A stretch of DNA of 64,000 nucleotides from Pareuzebyella sediminis (GCF_008367235.1 NZ_VTZS01000001.1:248001-312000); one strand, 5' to 3'. Positions 9,198 through 19,527 are shown, counted from the first letter of the stretch. Notes: generated by a model from the letters alone, not told the origin. Made by a program: numbers and translations.

Positions 9198-11315
9198 ATG
9201 AATTTTTCGTTTTATGAGTGGCTCAGAGGATGTGCCATAGTGGTATTTGCCATTTTATTTTTGGCTTGCAAAGAGGATAAGAAATCAAACCTTCAGCAAG
9301 AAGCCCACAAGTTTACCAACGAACTTGTCAATGAAACAAGTCCGTATTTATTACAGCATGCCCACAATCCGGTAAACTGGAAGCCTTGGAGTTCGAAGGC
9401 TCTAGAAGACGCCGAAGCGCAGCACAAATTGGTGTTGATTAGTATTGGATACTCATCATGTCATTGGTGCCATGTGATGGAAGAAGAGACGTTCGAAGAT
9501 GAAGCGGTTGCAAAGTTGATGAATGAAAACTTTATCAATATTAAAGTAGATCGCGAAGAGCGTCCTGATATTGATCAAATTTACCAGACTTTTGCACAAC
9601 TTACCGAAAGCAATTCAGGGTGGCCCTTAAACGTAATTACACTGCCAAACGGAAAACCGCTTTATGGAGGAACATACCATACCAAGGAGCAATGGATAGG
9701 GGTGTTGAACAAAATAAACGATCTCTATAAAAACGATGCCCAAAAAGCGGCCGAATATTCGGACATGGTAGCTGGCGGTATTGCTGAGGCGAATGCTATT
9801 GCTCCAGCTGCAGATATAGGTGTACTTACTCAACAGAACCTGAAAGAGAGTGTTGCCAATTGGAAGGGGAATTGGGATTTGGAAAGAGGGGGTGACAAGG
9901 GCGTTCAAAAATTCATGATACCTTCAAACTTAAGTTTCTTGATCGATTATGCGGTTCTAGAGGGCGATAATCGTGCCATGGGCCATGTGAAGACAACGCT
10001 TGATAAAATTGAGATGGGTGGTGTTTATGACCAGCTAGGCGGCGGATTTTACCGGTATAGTACGGATGCAGATTGGAAAATTCCCCACTTTGAAAAAATG
10101 CTTTATGATAATGCACAAGCACTTAGCCTATATTCGAAGGCCTATAGTGTATTTAAAAGTGTTGAATACAAGAATGTAGTTTGGGAGACCATCGCATTTT
10201 TGGAACGTGAAATGAAAAACCCCGAAGGAGGTTATTATGCTGCTCTTGATGCGGATAGTGATGGGGAGGAAGGTAAATTCTACGTTTGGAAGGAAAGTGA
10301 ACTTAAATCGGTACTGGGCGATGACTACGACCTTTTTGCCATCTACTACAATATTGGCCCTAATAGTATATGGGAAGAGGGAAATCATGTACTTCGACTT
10401 GAGACGGATATAAAATCTTTTTTGGATGCGCAAGCTATAAGTTATTCCGATTTCGATGCTGCCAAGAACCGATGGCATAAAAAATTATTGAATGCAAGGG
10501 ACAAAAGGGTGCGCCCGAGCACAGACGATAAAATAATTACCTCATGGAACGCCCTTTTGATTACGGGCCTTGTGGATGCCTACAAGGCTTTCGGTCAGCA
10601 AAGGCATTTAGATATGGCCCAGGGTATTTACCAATTCTTGAAAACCACGTCCTTTAAAAATGGGCTGCTGGTTCATACCTATAAAAAAGGAAGCGTGCAT
10701 AAAGAAGGTTTTGTGGAAGATTATGCCTTTTTGGCTGAGGCCTCCCTAGCCCTATATGAAGTAACATTGGACGGTCAATACCTTGAATTTGCACAAGAAA
10801 TGGTCAGAAACGTAGCTTCCAAGTTTGAAGATGAGGCTTCGGGGATGTATCGGTATAATGCTGCCTCTGAATTGATTGCGAAAATTATAAAGACCGATGA
10901 TGGCGTTTTGCCTTCCCCAAATGCCGTTATGGCGCATAACCTCTTCCGATTGGGGCATATTGAATACAATATGGACTATCTTAAAAAGTCGAAGCAAATG
11001 CTTTCGGCGATGGTGCCTTCGACTATCGAGGCGCCTGCTAGTTATTCGAAGTGGAACGCACTATATTTAAACATAGCCTATCCGTTTTTTGAGGTTGCGG
11101 TAGTCGGTAACAATGCATTCCCCTTCGTCAAAGATTTGCATCAAAAACATTTACCAAATACCCTGGTTGTAGGAACGGAGACGGAAAGTAATTTGCCCTT
11201 GTTCGAAGATCGTTATGATGATGATGCCACCTATGTGTATGTGTGTCAAAATACTACATGCAAACTTCCAGTACGAACGGTGGAAGAAGCTATGCGGCAA
11301 CTGCAAAATTTTTAG
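9198..11315 (+). CDS. Thioredoxin-domain DUF255 (YyaL/SSP411-type) lipoprotein
   Basis: The open frame begins at 9150, but the ATG at 9198 yields a lipoprotein signal (hydrophobic run ending LFLAC) and follows a TAnnTTTG box at 9172-9179 that would leave the earlier ATG untranscribed; I chose 9198 (705 residues). Residues 30-190 form the DUF255 thioredoxin-like domain with the CxxC motif SCHWCHVM and the downstream KVDREERPD. The remainder is the alpha/alpha-toroid part, similar to N-acylglucosamine-2-epimerase folds ([25 protein letters not shown]). Family function is not firmly known; a thiol redox role or a sugar-related activity have both been suggested. Outer-envelope placement by lipidation is inferred from the Cys. 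Confidence 0.88.
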   Translation: MNFSFYEWLRGCAIVVFAILFLACKEDKKSNLQQEAHKFTNELVNETSPYLLQHAHNPVNWKPWSSKALEDAEAQHKLVLISIGYSSCHWCHVMEEETFEDEAVAKLMNENFINIKVDREERPDIDQIYQTFAQLTESNSGWPLNVITLPNGKPLYGGTYHTKEQWIGVLNKINDLYKNDAQKAAEYSDMVAGGIAEANAIAPAADIGVLTQQNLKESVANWKGNWDLERGGDKGVQKFMIPSNLSFLIDYAVLEGDNRAMGHVKTTLDKIEMGGVYDQLGGGFYRYSTDADWKIPHFEKMLYDNAQALSLYSKAYSVFKSVEYKNVVWETIAFLEREMKNPEGGYYAALDADSDGEEGKFYVWKESELKSVLGDDYDLFAIYYNIGPNSIWEEGNHVLRLETDIKSFLDAQAISYSDFDAAKNRWHKKLLNARDKRVRPSTDDKIITSWNALLITGLVDAYKAFGQQRHLDMAQGIYQFLKTTSFKNGLLVHTYKKGSVHKEGFVEDYAFLAEASLALYEVTLDGQYLEFAQEMVRNVASKFEDEASGMYRYNAASELIAKIIKTDDGVLPSPNAVMAHNLFRLGHIEYNMDYLKKSKQMLSAMVPSTIEAPASYSKWNALYLNIAYPFFEVAVVGNNAFPFVKDLHQKHLPNTLVVGTETESNLPLFEDRYDDDATYVYVCQNTTCKLPVRTVEEAMRQLQNF

Positions 11316-11402
11316 TACTAACCATCGAACCTTTATATCAAGGATAAATTTTACTTTTTGTTATGCAGGGAAAAATGTAACTTATGCCCTGTAATTCATT
11401 AA

Positions 11403-13133
11403 ATGTATACTATGCAAATAAAGGAGTCTTCCGAAGTCTATGATGTAATAATTGTGGGTTCAGGTGCCGGTGGGGGTATGGCCACCAAACAACTTGCCGA
11501 TGCAGGGCTTAATGTAGCGGTGGTAGAAGCGGGTCCGTTTTTTGACCCAAAAGATCCCAAAACCATGACCCAGTTGAAATGGGCTTATGAGGCGCCCAAT
11601 AGAGGTGCTGGAACCACCCGCCCTTTTGGCGGATGGGATATGGCCTGGGGAGGCTGGGAAATCGAAGGAGAGCCCTATACCGTGGAGGAAGGAACCGAGT
11701 TTCGCTGGTTTCGTTCGCGAATGTTAGGTGGAAGAACAAACCATTGGGGGCGCATATCCCTGCGCTTCGGACCAGATGACTTCAAACATAAAGATATTGA
11801 TGGCCTTGGGGAAAATTGGCCCATTAGCTATGATGACGTAAAGCCTTATTACGACAAGGTAGACAAATTAATTGGTGTTTTTGGAACCAATGAAGGGCTT
11901 CCTAATGATCCCGATGGATTTTTTCTTCCTCCTCCTAAACCTAGGCTTCATGAGCTTTTTTACATTAATGGAGCCAAAAAAAGTGGAATTCCCGTCATTC
12001 CAGGGAGGCTTTCGATGTTGACCAAAAAAATTAATGAAGATAGGGGGGTTTGCTTCTATTGTGGCCAATGTTCACGCTCTTGTCAGGTATATGCCGACTT
12101 TTCTTCTGGAAGCTGTTTAATATTTCCGGCCCAAAAAAGTGGGGGCAAGGTAAAACTCTTTGTGAATTGCATGGTTCGCGAAGTGACCACAAATGAAGAA
12201 GGAAAAGCTACTGGGGTATCATACATCAGTAAAGACGATAGAAAAGAGTACAAGTTGAGGGGTAAAGTAGTGGTCTTGGCGGCTTCTGCATGTAGCTCGG
12301 CCCGTATTCTGTTGAACTCAAAAAGCAAGCAACATCCCAATGGTCTTGGCAATAGTAGCGACGTGGTGGGCAAGTACCTTCATGACTCTACAGGTGCCAG
12401 TGCAGCAGGATTCATCCCAGGTCTGATGAATCGTAACGTGTCCTACAACGAAGACGGTGTTGGGGGTATGCACGTCTATTCACCATGGTGGGGCGACAAT
12501 TCTAAACTTGATTTCCCAAGAGGTTATCATATAGAGGTTTGGGGAGGTATGGGTAATCCGAATTACGGGTTTGCTATGAACCCGAATGACTTTAATAAGT
12601 TTTTTGGCTTGAAAGTGGGAGGCTACGGAGACCAGCTTCGAGATGACGTTAAAAAATACTATGGTTCGGTGATAGGCTTTGGCGGAAGGGGAGAGAGTAT
12701 TGCGCGAAAGGACAATTTCTGCGAAATCGACCCGACAAAAGTCGATGAGTTCGGTATTCCAATTCTAAAGTTCAATTACAAGCATTCCGAATTTGAAATA
12801 AAGCAGGCCAAGCATATGCAGGATACTTTTGAGGAGCTTATTCACAATATGGGAGGAGAATATCTGGGCAATAAGCCCGGAAAAGATCGCGATTATGGTC
12901 TTCATGCCCCCGGTGATATTATTCACGAAGTGGGTACTACACGCATGGGCGACGACCCAAAAACATCGGTTACCAATAAATTCAATCAACTGCACGATGT
13001 AGACAACGTATTTATTGTAGATGCAGGCCCATTTACTTCACAGGCTGACAAGAACTGTACTTGGACCATCTTGGCCTTGTCGTGGAGGGCATCAGATTAT
13101 ATTATCGAACAGTTGAAACAACAAAATATTTAA
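11403..13133 (+). CDS. GMC-family FAD oxidoreductase, glucoside-3-dehydrogenase / gluconate-dehydrogenase-like catalytic subunit
   Basis: The 576-residue product starts with a Rossmann FAD site (VIIVGSGAGGG, residues 16-25) and ends with the GMC C-terminal signature (HEVGTTRMG, VDAGPF, NCTWTILALSWRASDYI). A cysteine-rich insertion (CFYCGQCSRSC) in the middle is typical of the bacterial gluconate/2-keto-gluconate dehydrogenase branch. It has no signal peptide of its own. The next gene, 5 bp downstream, encodes a gluconate 2-dehydrogenase subunit 3-like partner with a twin-arginine signal, so export as a folded complex by hitch-hiking is inferred. The substrate could be a glycoside oxidised at C3. 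An ATG at 11412 is an alternative start. Confidence 0.88.
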   Translation: MYTMQIKESSEVYDVIIVGSGAGGGMATKQLADAGLNVAVVEAGPFFDPKDPKTMTQLKWAYEAPNRGAGTTRPFGGWDMAWGGWEIEGEPYTVEEGTEFRWFRSRMLGGRTNHWGRISLRFGPDDFKHKDIDGLGENWPISYDDVKPYYDKVDKLIGVFGTNEGLPNDPDGFFLPPPKPRLHELFYINGAKKSGIPVIPGRLSMLTKKINEDRGVCFYCGQCSRSCQVYADFSSGSCLIFPAQKSGGKVKLFVNCMVREVTTNEEGKATGVSYISKDDRKEYKLRGKVVVLAASACSSARILLNSKSKQHPNGLGNSSDVVGKYLHDSTGASAAGFIPGLMNRNVSYNEDGVGGMHVYSPWWGDNSKLDFPRGYHIEVWGGMGNPNYGFAMNPNDFNKFFGLKVGGYGDQLRDDVKKYYGSVIGFGGRGESIARKDNFCEIDPTKVDEFGIPILKFNYKHSEFEIKQAKHMQDTFEELIHNMGGEYLGNKPGKDRDYGLHAPGDIIHEVGTTRMGDDPKTSVTNKFNQLHDVDNVFIVDAGPFTSQADKNCTWTILALSWRASDYIIEQLKQQNI

Positions 13134-13138
13134 GCACC

Positions 13139-13858
13139 ATGGACAGAAGAAAAAGTATACAGACCATGATTCTAGGTGCCGGCGCATCGGCCTTGGCCTT
13201 TCATGGTTGCAAACCGGAGGAGGAAACGAAAGTAAATGAAGAAATTCTAACTTCTGAAGATACCGATTATTGGGGTAGAACCCCCGAAGAGTTGGAAAGA
13301 GTTCAAAAGTTGCGAGCTGAACAATTATTCAGCGAACATGATTTAGAAACCATTGCCGTACTCAGTACGGTCATACTGCCTCCAAAGGATCCACATGGTG
13401 GGCCTATAGAAGCGGAAGTGCCTGAGTTTATCGAGTTCATCGCTAAAGATATTCCATCCATGCAACCGGTTCTTAGAGGGGGGCTTATGTGGTTGGACCA
13501 TAAGAGTAATACCGAGTTCGAAACGGAATTCAAGTCGGCCAGTCTAGCGCAGCAAAAAGAAATCCTCGATACGATTTGCTATCACGATATCGATGTGCCA
13601 TTAGATGATCAACCCTTGGAAATTCAATTCTTTTATTTGATGAGGGGTCTCACGATGACAGGGTATTATACCTCTAAGGTGGGTATTGCCGATTTGGGGT
13701 ATAAGGGAAATAGCCCAAATGTTTGGGATGGTGTTCCCCAAGATGTTTTAGACCAACACGGGGTATCATACGACCCGGCCTGGATTGCTAAGTGTGTTGA
13801 TCAAAGCAAGCGGAACGTAATTGCGGAATGGGACGATGATGGTAATTTATTGACCTAA
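13139..13858 (+). CDS. Gluconate 2-dehydrogenase subunit 3-family protein, Tat lipoprotein
   Basis: The frame is open from 13061 inside the GMC gene, but the ATG at 13139, 5 bp after the GMC stop, starts a twin-arginine signal (MDRRKSIQTM) that runs into a Cys at residue 24 (FHGC), giving 239 residues. The mature part contains the family pattern LSTVILPP and an FYLMRGLTMTGYYTSKVG block. In related enzymes this small subunit carries the export signal for the flavoprotein and links it to an electron acceptor. Tight spacing to the GMC gene supports a two-subunit enzyme. Lipidation of the Cys is inferred from its position only. Confidence 0.85.
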   Translation: MDRRKSIQTMILGAGASALAFHGCKPEEETKVNEEILTSEDTDYWGRTPEELERVQKLRAEQLFSEHDLETIAVLSTVILPPKDPHGGPIEAEVPEFIEFIAKDIPSMQPVLRGGLMWLDHKSNTEFETEFKSASLAQQKEILDTICYHDIDVPLDDQPLEIQFFYLMRGLTMTGYYTSKVGIADLGYKGNSPNVWDGVPQDVLDQHGVSYDPAWIAKCVDQSKRNVIAEWDDDGNLLT

Positions 13859-13904
13859 CAGAAAAAGTAGCAATCTTTTTATGAGGTGAGGTAAAAGTAT
13901 AACA

Positions 13905-14723
13905 ATGAGAAAATTAGTGTTATTTCTAGGTGTAATCTGGCTATCGGTTCCTTTGGTGGCGCAAGAGGTAGGGTTGCAACTCTATAGTTTAAGGAACCAG
14001 TTCAAGACAGATGTTCAAGGAACATTGGAAATTATCAAGGATTGGGGAATAACTAAAATAGAGGGGGGTGGCACGTATGGGCTTTCTATGGATACGTTTC
14101 AAGACTTATTGAAAAAGAACAATCTCGATGTAGTCAGCGTAGGAGCTAGTTTCGAAGATTTGGAAGAGAACCCTCAAAGGGTAATCGAAAATGCCAAGGC
14201 TTTTGGCGCTAAGTATGTCATGTGTGCATGGGTACCCCATGATGGTAATAAATGGGATTTGGCAGAGACCAAACATGCCACCGAGGTTTTTAATAAGGCG
14301 GGCAAGCTTTTAAAAAAGAATGGATTAATCTTGGCTTATCATGCGCACGGATACGAGTTCCGCCCTTATAAAAATGGCACCTTATTCGATTATATGGCCG
14401 AGAACGCGAAACATTTCACTTTTGAACTGGATGTATTTTGGGCACACCATGGAGGTGCCGATCCTTTGGCTCTAATGAAAAAATATCCATCGAAGTTTAC
14501 CCTTATGCATCTGAAGGATATGGAAAAAGGAATAAAAGGGAATAATACCGGCGAAGAAGATGTGGAGACCAACGTAATATTGGGTCAAGGGCAAGTTGAT
14601 ATTGCAGGTACCGTAGCCGAAGCCAAGAAACTCGGTATCGAATATATGTTTATAGAAGATGAGTCCTCAAGGGTCGTTGAACAGGTGCCAAAGAGTTTAG
14701 AATATTTAAAAGAACTGGAATAA
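13905..14723 (+). CDS. Exported sugar phosphate isomerase/epimerase-like TIM-barrel protein
   Basis: The 272-residue product has a Sec signal (MRKLVLFLGV to PLVAQ) followed by the xylose-isomerase-like TIM barrel fold: GLQLYSLR at the first strand, KIEGGGTYG, YVMCAWVPHD, LAYHAHGYEF, FELDVFWAHHGGADP and FTLMHLKDM carry the expected metal-binding Glu/Asp/His. A periplasmic location argues against a phosphorylated substrate. Placed 46 bp after the GMC/small-subunit pair, it most likely acts on the oxidised (3-keto) sugar as isomerase or lyase; this is inference from context and from known keto-sugar pathways. Confidence 0.85.
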   Translation: MRKLVLFLGVIWLSVPLVAQEVGLQLYSLRNQFKTDVQGTLEIIKDWGITKIEGGGTYGLSMDTFQDLLKKNNLDVVSVGASFEDLEENPQRVIENAKAFGAKYVMCAWVPHDGNKWDLAETKHATEVFNKAGKLLKKNGLILAYHAHGYEFRPYKNGTLFDYMAENAKHFTFELDVFWAHHGGADPLALMKKYPSKFTLMHLKDMEKGIKGNNTGEEDVETNVILGQGQVDIAGTVAEAKKLGIEYMFIEDESSRVVEQVPKSLEYLKELE

Positions 14724-14754
14724 CAGGACTTTTCGGAATTTAAGCTTGCAAATT

Positions 14755-14789
14755 GCCCCCAAGATTTCAAATAGGGGGCTTTTGTCTTT
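14755..14789 (+). terminator. Intrinsic terminator after the TIM-barrel gene
   Basis: GCCCCC (14755-14760) pairs with GGGGGC (14774-14779) across a 13-nt loop, followed by TTTTGTCTTT. It closes the GMC/small-subunit/TIM-barrel unit and separates it from the sulfatase gene. Confidence 0.75.
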
Positions 14790-14836
14790 AGGATACTAAA
14801 ATGTCTATTTTTATAATGCCATCAATTCTTAGACCC

Positions 14837-16474
14837 ATGAAATTTCTATATTATCTAAATGTTTTTGCTATTACGCTCTTTGTTGGTTGCGATAGAAATA
14901 AGAAACCTCAAGAGACAGTTACCGAACAAACGAGACCCAATATCATTTGGTTGGTCGCTGAAGATCAGTCGCCACAGTTTTTTCCGATGTATGGTAATCA
15001 GACCATAGCATTGCCGAATTTGGAGCGGTTAGCCGCTGACGGTGTCGTTTTCGACAACGCCGTTGCCCCCGTTCCCGTCTGTGCTCCTGCACGCAGTTCA
15101 CTAATTACAGGAATGTACCCCACAACTTTGGGAACGCACAATATGCGTACCTATGCCCCTTGGCGAGGTGATGGCGAAAGCCCTTACCCGAGTCTTGGCA
15201 TACCTAGCTATTCCCCTATAGTGCCTAAAGGAGTGAAAATGTTTCCAGAATACCTCCGTAAGATTGGGTATTACACGGCCAATGGACCTAAAGAGGACTA
15301 TAATTTCGAGAAGACAGACGCTGCATGGAATGAAAGTAGCGCGGAACGCCATTGGAGAAAACGCCATAATGACCAACCTTTCTTTACAGTGTTCAATTTT
15401 GCGGTCTGTCACGAGTCACAAATTTGGAAGCGCAGCAAAGATTCCCTTTACGTAGCGCCCGATGCGGTACCAGTTCCGCCTTATTTCCCTGATACTCCAG
15501 TTGTTCGACACGATTTGGCTGTCAATTATAGCAATCTTAAGCGATTGGATGACCAGATCGGAGAGGTCATTGCTGACCTGAAAGAGGACGGGCTTTACGA
15601 AAATAGTATCATATTTTTTTACGGGGACCATGGAGGCCCTTTTCCGCGTCACAAAAGAGCGCTCTACGACACTGGCGTGAAAGTGCCGCTGATAATCAAG
15701 TTTCCAAACAATAAAAATTCCGGAAGCCGCGATGATCGGTTGATCAGCTTTATCGATTATGCGCCTACGGTGCTTTCAATGGCCGGTATCGAACCTCCTA
15801 AAGTTATGCAAGGCGTAGCCCAATTCGGAAAATTTGAGGGGAGGAACAAGCCTGAATACACATTTCATACCTCAGACCGTTTTGATGCGATTTATGATCG
15901 ATTGCGCGCAGTGCGAAATAAGCGTTTTAAATACATTAAGAGTTACAATACAGATTTGAGCCATGCACTACCGGTAGCCTATCGAGAACAGATGCCTATG
16001 ATGCAAGAGCTTCGAAGCCTTTATAAAGAAGGTAAATTAAATGATGAACAGGCGTCATGGCTTAGTCCTACGAAGCCTGAAGAAGAACTTTACGATTTGG
16101 AAAAAGACCCATTTGAACTGGATAATCTGGCTCAAAGGGAAGAATTTCAAGACACTTTAAAACATTTCCGAACTGTTTTGAACGACTGGATAAAAGAAAC
16201 CAATGATTTAGGACGTATTGATGAAAGTGATCTTATCGCACGCTGGGTGCCAAACGGAGAACCTCCTCAACTGGCTTCCATAGAGATGGAGGAGACCGAT
16301 GGAAAAATACTATTGTCTGCCCCGAAACCGGATGCTACCATCGTTTGGAAGTCCCCCAAAGATTCGATTTGGAGTATTTATTCCGAACCGCTGCCCAATG
16401 ACCGACCCTTTGAGGCAAAAGCCGAGCGGATAGGTTATGCCGATAGCGAAACGTTAATCTTCAGCGTGGAATAA
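14837..16474 (+). CDS. S1-family sulfatase lipoprotein with C-terminal chitobiase-like domain
   Basis: The open frame begins at 14801; I prefer the ATG at 14837, which gives a compact lipoprotein signal (MKFLYYLNVF to LFVGC), 545 residues. The formylglycine site is CAPAR with Cys82, fitting the C-x-P-S/A-R rule for S1 sulfatases that are matured from cysteine. The first metal site reads AED rather than the commoner TDD. HDLAVNYSNLKRLDDQ and FYGDHGGPFPRHKR supply further active-site residues. The last 70 residues look like the small beta-sandwich found at the C-terminus of chitobiase-type enzymes. It hydrolyses sulfate esters, probably of a sulfated algal glycan; the exact sugar cannot be read. 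No SusC/SusD pair accompanies it. Confidence 0.88.
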   Translation: MKFLYYLNVFAITLFVGCDRNKKPQETVTEQTRPNIIWLVAEDQSPQFFPMYGNQTIALPNLERLAADGVVFDNAVAPVPVCAPARSSLITGMYPTTLGTHNMRTYAPWRGDGESPYPSLGIPSYSPIVPKGVKMFPEYLRKIGYYTANGPKEDYNFEKTDAAWNESSAERHWRKRHNDQPFFTVFNFAVCHESQIWKRSKDSLYVAPDAVPVPPYFPDTPVVRHDLAVNYSNLKRLDDQIGEVIADLKEDGLYENSIIFFYGDHGGPFPRHKRALYDTGVKVPLIIKFPNNKNSGSRDDRLISFIDYAPTVLSMAGIEPPKVMQGVAQFGKFEGRNKPEYTFHTSDRFDAIYDRLRAVRNKRFKYIKSYNTDLSHALPVAYREQMPMMQELRSLYKEGKLNDEQASWLSPTKPEEELYDLEKDPFELDNLAQREEFQDTLKHFRTVLNDWIKETNDLGRIDESDLIARWVPNGEPPQLASIEMEETDGKILLSAPKPDATIVWKSPKDSIWSIYSEPLPNDRPFEAKAERIGYADSETLIFSVE

Positions 16475-16529
16475 TGGCAAGGCTATGAATTTCGATAATT
16501 CTCGTCGAAATCAAGATCGAAAAAAAGTT

Positions 16530-18104
16530 CTAAAAATTTACGGAAAGTTGTCCTTGTGCCTCATATTGGCCAATAAAATGAGCCGCGGCTGTTTCTTGAA
16601 ACGTTCTAAAATCTTGATAGGCCAGTACTACGGAAGAGGCACTTTTCCAGTCTAATTTATTTAACAAATAGGGGTTTCCGAAGAGATATAGGACCACATT
16701 CTTGTAGCGGAGTAAGTTATTGATCAGTTCAAATTCTTCTTCCGAAATTCCGAAATCATGGTTAGGTTTCACTTCGGGAGGGAAGAGTGACAAAAGAACG
16801 TTCTTGTTTTTATAGGCCATTACTTCTGAAGGCACTACGGATTCAAATGCCTTATGCGCTCTGATCTCATCAAAAAAAGGGTTGTCGGGTCTTCTTGAAA
16901 TAGATAGTCCAATAAAATCCGAAACAAAGAATTCCGATATCTGCGATTTGTCGCCTTTGAAGAGAGTTAAACTTCCTTGGGCTATTTTTTGGTTGAGCGG
17001 CAAGGGATCGGTGAGTGCGCTATCTTTCGATTTTTTTGATGATTTCACCTTTTCCTTCAACTTCCATATACGCTCGAAACTTTCTTCGACCTGATGTTCA
17101 GTGGCCCTTTTCAAAATAGTTTCGATTCCTTCCTCGATGTGTTCCGCGAAACAGAGCATATCGTTTCCGGCATCAAACGCCAGCCATTCAAGATCACCCT
17201 TTTTCTCATAGTCTTTTGAAACTGCGTGCATGTTCAAAGCATCTGAAACAACCACCCCGGTAAAACCCAGTTTCTCGCGCAGAACACCTTTAATGATTTT
17301 TTTTGAAACACTTGATGATATTCTTTCACCTTCTGATAATGCAGGAACCGAAAGATGTCCTACCATCACCGAATCGACACCCTTATCGATCAATTTTCGA
17401 AAAGGATAAAGCTCGTTGGCTAGCAAGTCATCAAGGGATTTTTCGATTTGGGGGAGCCCCAGGTGGGAATCGATAGCGGTATCACCATGACCGGGAAAAT
17501 GCTTAATAGTTGTTAATATCCCTTCCTTTTGGGTTCCTTGTAAAAATGCCCATGATTTTTGGGTTACCCTATTTTTGTCCGACCCAAAGGAACGATAGCC
17601 GATAACGGGGTTGTTCGGATTGCTATTGATGTCCACACACGGAGCAAAATTCCAGTGGATTCCGGCTACTTTACAATCTTTTGCAATTTGCTTTCCAACC
17701 TGCTCAATCAAATCTGAGTCATGATCGCTTAGGGCACCGAGAGTTATGTTATAGGGATATTGGGGGGCGTTCTCGATACGCATGGCTAAACCCCATTCGG
17801 CATCAATAGCAATTAGCAAAGGGTATTTGGCTATTTTTTGGTACCGTTCGATGAGCCCGCAAAGTCGATCGTAGCTATTGGCGTTATGTAGTACTTCTTT
17901 TTTACCCTCAAAGTTGGTAGCGGCACTAGCACGGCTATGAAAAAAACAGATTCCTCCTAGGTTATGAGTGCTTATTTTTCTTTCGAGAACCTTGATATCC
18001 TCTTCGGAGTCATTAATAAAAGCAGCAGGCATAAAAAGCTGTCCTATCTTTTCACGAAGACTCAATTGGTTCTTTACTTTCTCGTAAGGTGGTACATTAT
18101 GCAT
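16530..18104 (-). CDS. Glycoside hydrolase family 3, NagZ-type beta-N-acetylglucosaminidase
   Basis: The frame is open to 18134, but the ATG at 18104 gives the more typical start (MHNVPPYEKV), 524 residues, and overlaps the upstream transporter gene by 8 bp, indicating translational coupling. There is no signal peptide, so the enzyme is cytoplasmic. The NagZ signature KHFPGHGDTAIDSH carries the catalytic His of the Asp-His dyad, and VVSDALNMHAV the nucleophilic Asp. Residues 350-520 are a reduced GH3 C-terminal domain. The role is to cut GlcNAc from GlcNAc-anhydroMurNAc-peptides brought in by the coupled AmpG-like carrier. It is about twice as long as E. coli NagZ because of the C-terminal domain, as in Bacillus NagZ. 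Confidence 0.88.
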   Translation of the reverse strand: MHNVPPYEKVKNQLSLREKIGQLFMPAAFINDSEEDIKVLERKISTHNLGGICFFHSRASAATNFEGKKEVLHNANSYDRLCGLIERYQKIAKYPLLIAIDAEWGLAMRIENAPQYPYNITLGALSDHDSDLIEQVGKQIAKDCKVAGIHWNFAPCVDINSNPNNPVIGYRSFGSDKNRVTQKSWAFLQGTQKEGILTTIKHFPGHGDTAIDSHLGLPQIEKSLDDLLANELYPFRKLIDKGVDSVMVGHLSVPALSEGERISSSVSKKIIKGVLREKLGFTGVVVSDALNMHAVSKDYEKKGDLEWLAFDAGNDMLCFAEHIEEGIETILKRATEHQVEESFERIWKLKEKVKSSKKSKDSALTDPLPLNQKIAQGSLTLFKGDKSQISEFFVSDFIGLSISRRPDNPFFDEIRAHKAFESVVPSEVMAYKNKNVLLSLFPPEVKPNHDFGISEEEFELINNLLRYKNVVLYLFGNPYLLNKLDWKSASSVVLAYQDFRTFQETAAAHFIGQYEAQGQLSVNF

Positions 18105-19371
18105 CGATGGTGTCTTTTTTCTTTCCGAAATCATCTGGATACGTTATTAAACGCAGTAGAAATAGCGCTGGGAGGGCGGCTACGACTACCCAAACAAAAA
18201 ATCCTCCATAGCCTAGCCACTGTTGCATATAGCCGCTGATCATACCAGGCAACATCATTCCCAAAGCCATAAAACCTGTAGCGATGGCATAATGTGAAGT
18301 CTTTGACTTCCCTTCCGCTATATAAATGAGATACATTAAGAAAGCGGCAAATCCGAATCCATAGCCGAATTTTTCAAAAATCACCGTTGCGCTGACCGCA
18401 TAAAGGTTTGTCGTATGGGTTATGGCTAGCAATGCATAAAGCACATTGGGCACGTTGAGGGACAACACCATGGGCAACATCCATTTTTTTAAGCCATCTC
18501 GAGAGATGAGAATACCCCCTAATATACCTCCCAAGGAAAGAAAAATTACCCCTGCTGTCCCAAAAATTGTACCCAACTGTTCTGTAGAATACCCAAGACC
18601 TCCTTTTTCGGGGGTGTCCAATAAAAAGGGGGCGGTCATTTTGACCAATTGCGATTCACCGAGGCGGTACGTAAGAATGAATGCTAATGCAATACCGATT
18701 CCAGGCTTTTTGAAAAAGGAGGTGAAAACTTCAAGAAAACCTTTCGGCTTTTCCAAGTCGATAGCCGTTGATGATTCATATTTTGGAGTGACCAAAAGAT
18801 TGGATACGGTGAGTACTAGCATCAACACAGAGGCCGTTATCATAGTGATACTCCATGCCTTGGTATTGTCTCCGTATTTGCTTTCAAGAAATCCGGCCAT
18901 GATGACGATCAACCCCTCTCCCGTAACCATGGCAAGTCGATAAAAAGTGCTCCTCATACCAACGAAAAAAGATTGTTTTTTTTCACTCAGCCCCAACATA
19001 TAATAGCCATCCGAGGCGATATCGTTCGTTGCCGATGCAAAGGCCGCCATCCAAAAGCAGGCTAGGGTAGCGGTAAAAAACATATTCGTGGGTAACGATA
19101 AGCCAACACCCATTAAGGCAAGGGCAATAATGAGTTGCATAACCAAAAACCATTTGCGCTTTGTGCTTTTCAGGTCCACGAACGGACTCCATAGAGGTTT
19201 CAGTACCCACGGTAAGTATAAGACGCTCGTGTATAACCCGATATCCTCATTGCTTACACCAAGCTTTTTATACATAATCACAGAAACAGTAACTACCAAC
19301 ACGTAGGGTAGGCCTTGGGTAAAATATAAAATGGGGACCCACGCCCACGCACGTTTATCTTTTTGAACCAT
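18097..19371 (-). CDS. AmpG-like MFS permease (muropeptide importer)
   Basis: This 424-residue protein has about twelve hydrophobic segments. The AmpG-type pattern is visible: FTQGLPYVL in helix 1, LYLPWVLKPLWSPFVD in the helix 2-3 loop, KRKWFLVMQ, and ASATNDIASDGYYML in helix 4-5. AmpG carries anhydro-muropeptides across the inner membrane. The gene is coupled to the NagZ gene by an 8-bp overlap and lies beside nagB and murQ, which supports that substrate. It is separated from nagB by a terminator, so it has its own promoter; a weak TAnnTTTA element lies just upstream on this strand. A different small-glycoside substrate is possible. Confidence 0.8.
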   Translation of the reverse strand: MVQKDKRAWAWVPILYFTQGLPYVLVVTVSVIMYKKLGVSNEDIGLYTSVLYLPWVLKPLWSPFVDLKSTKRKWFLVMQLIIALALMGVGLSLPTNMFFTATLACFWMAAFASATNDIASDGYYMLGLSEKKQSFFVGMRSTFYRLAMVTGEGLIVIMAGFLESKYGDNTKAWSITMITASVLMLVLTVSNLLVTPKYESSTAIDLEKPKGFLEVFTSFFKKPGIGIALAFILTYRLGESQLVKMTAPFLLDTPEKGGLGYSTEQLGTIFGTAGVIFLSLGGILGGILISRDGLKKWMLPMVLSLNVPNVLYALLAITHTTNLYAVSATVIFEKFGYGFGFAAFLMYLIYIAEGKSKTSHYAIATGFMALGMMLPGMISGYMQQWLGYGGFFVWVVVAALPALFLLRLITYPDDFGKKKDTIDA

Positions 19372-19469
19372 GTTGTTCCGTTTACTTTAAAAATAGGATT
19401 TCAAGGGCTGCTTTTCCACCTGTACTGCCAAAAAAGTGAAGGCTTGGATTCTTTTCGGAAATTGATACC

Positions 19470-19506
19470 AATAAAAAGGCCTATTCTTTATCAAAAATAG
19501 GCCTTT
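19470..19506 (-). terminator. Intrinsic terminator of nagB
   Basis: A perfect 11-bp stem, AAAGGCCTATT (19475-19485) with AATAGGCCTTT (19496-19506), encloses a 10-nt loop. Read on the minus strand it ends in a run of T, 22 nt after the nagB stop. It makes nagB a separate unit from the permease and NagZ genes. Confidence 0.85.
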
Positions 19507-19527
19507 GAGAAGTCTTTCCTATAAATT

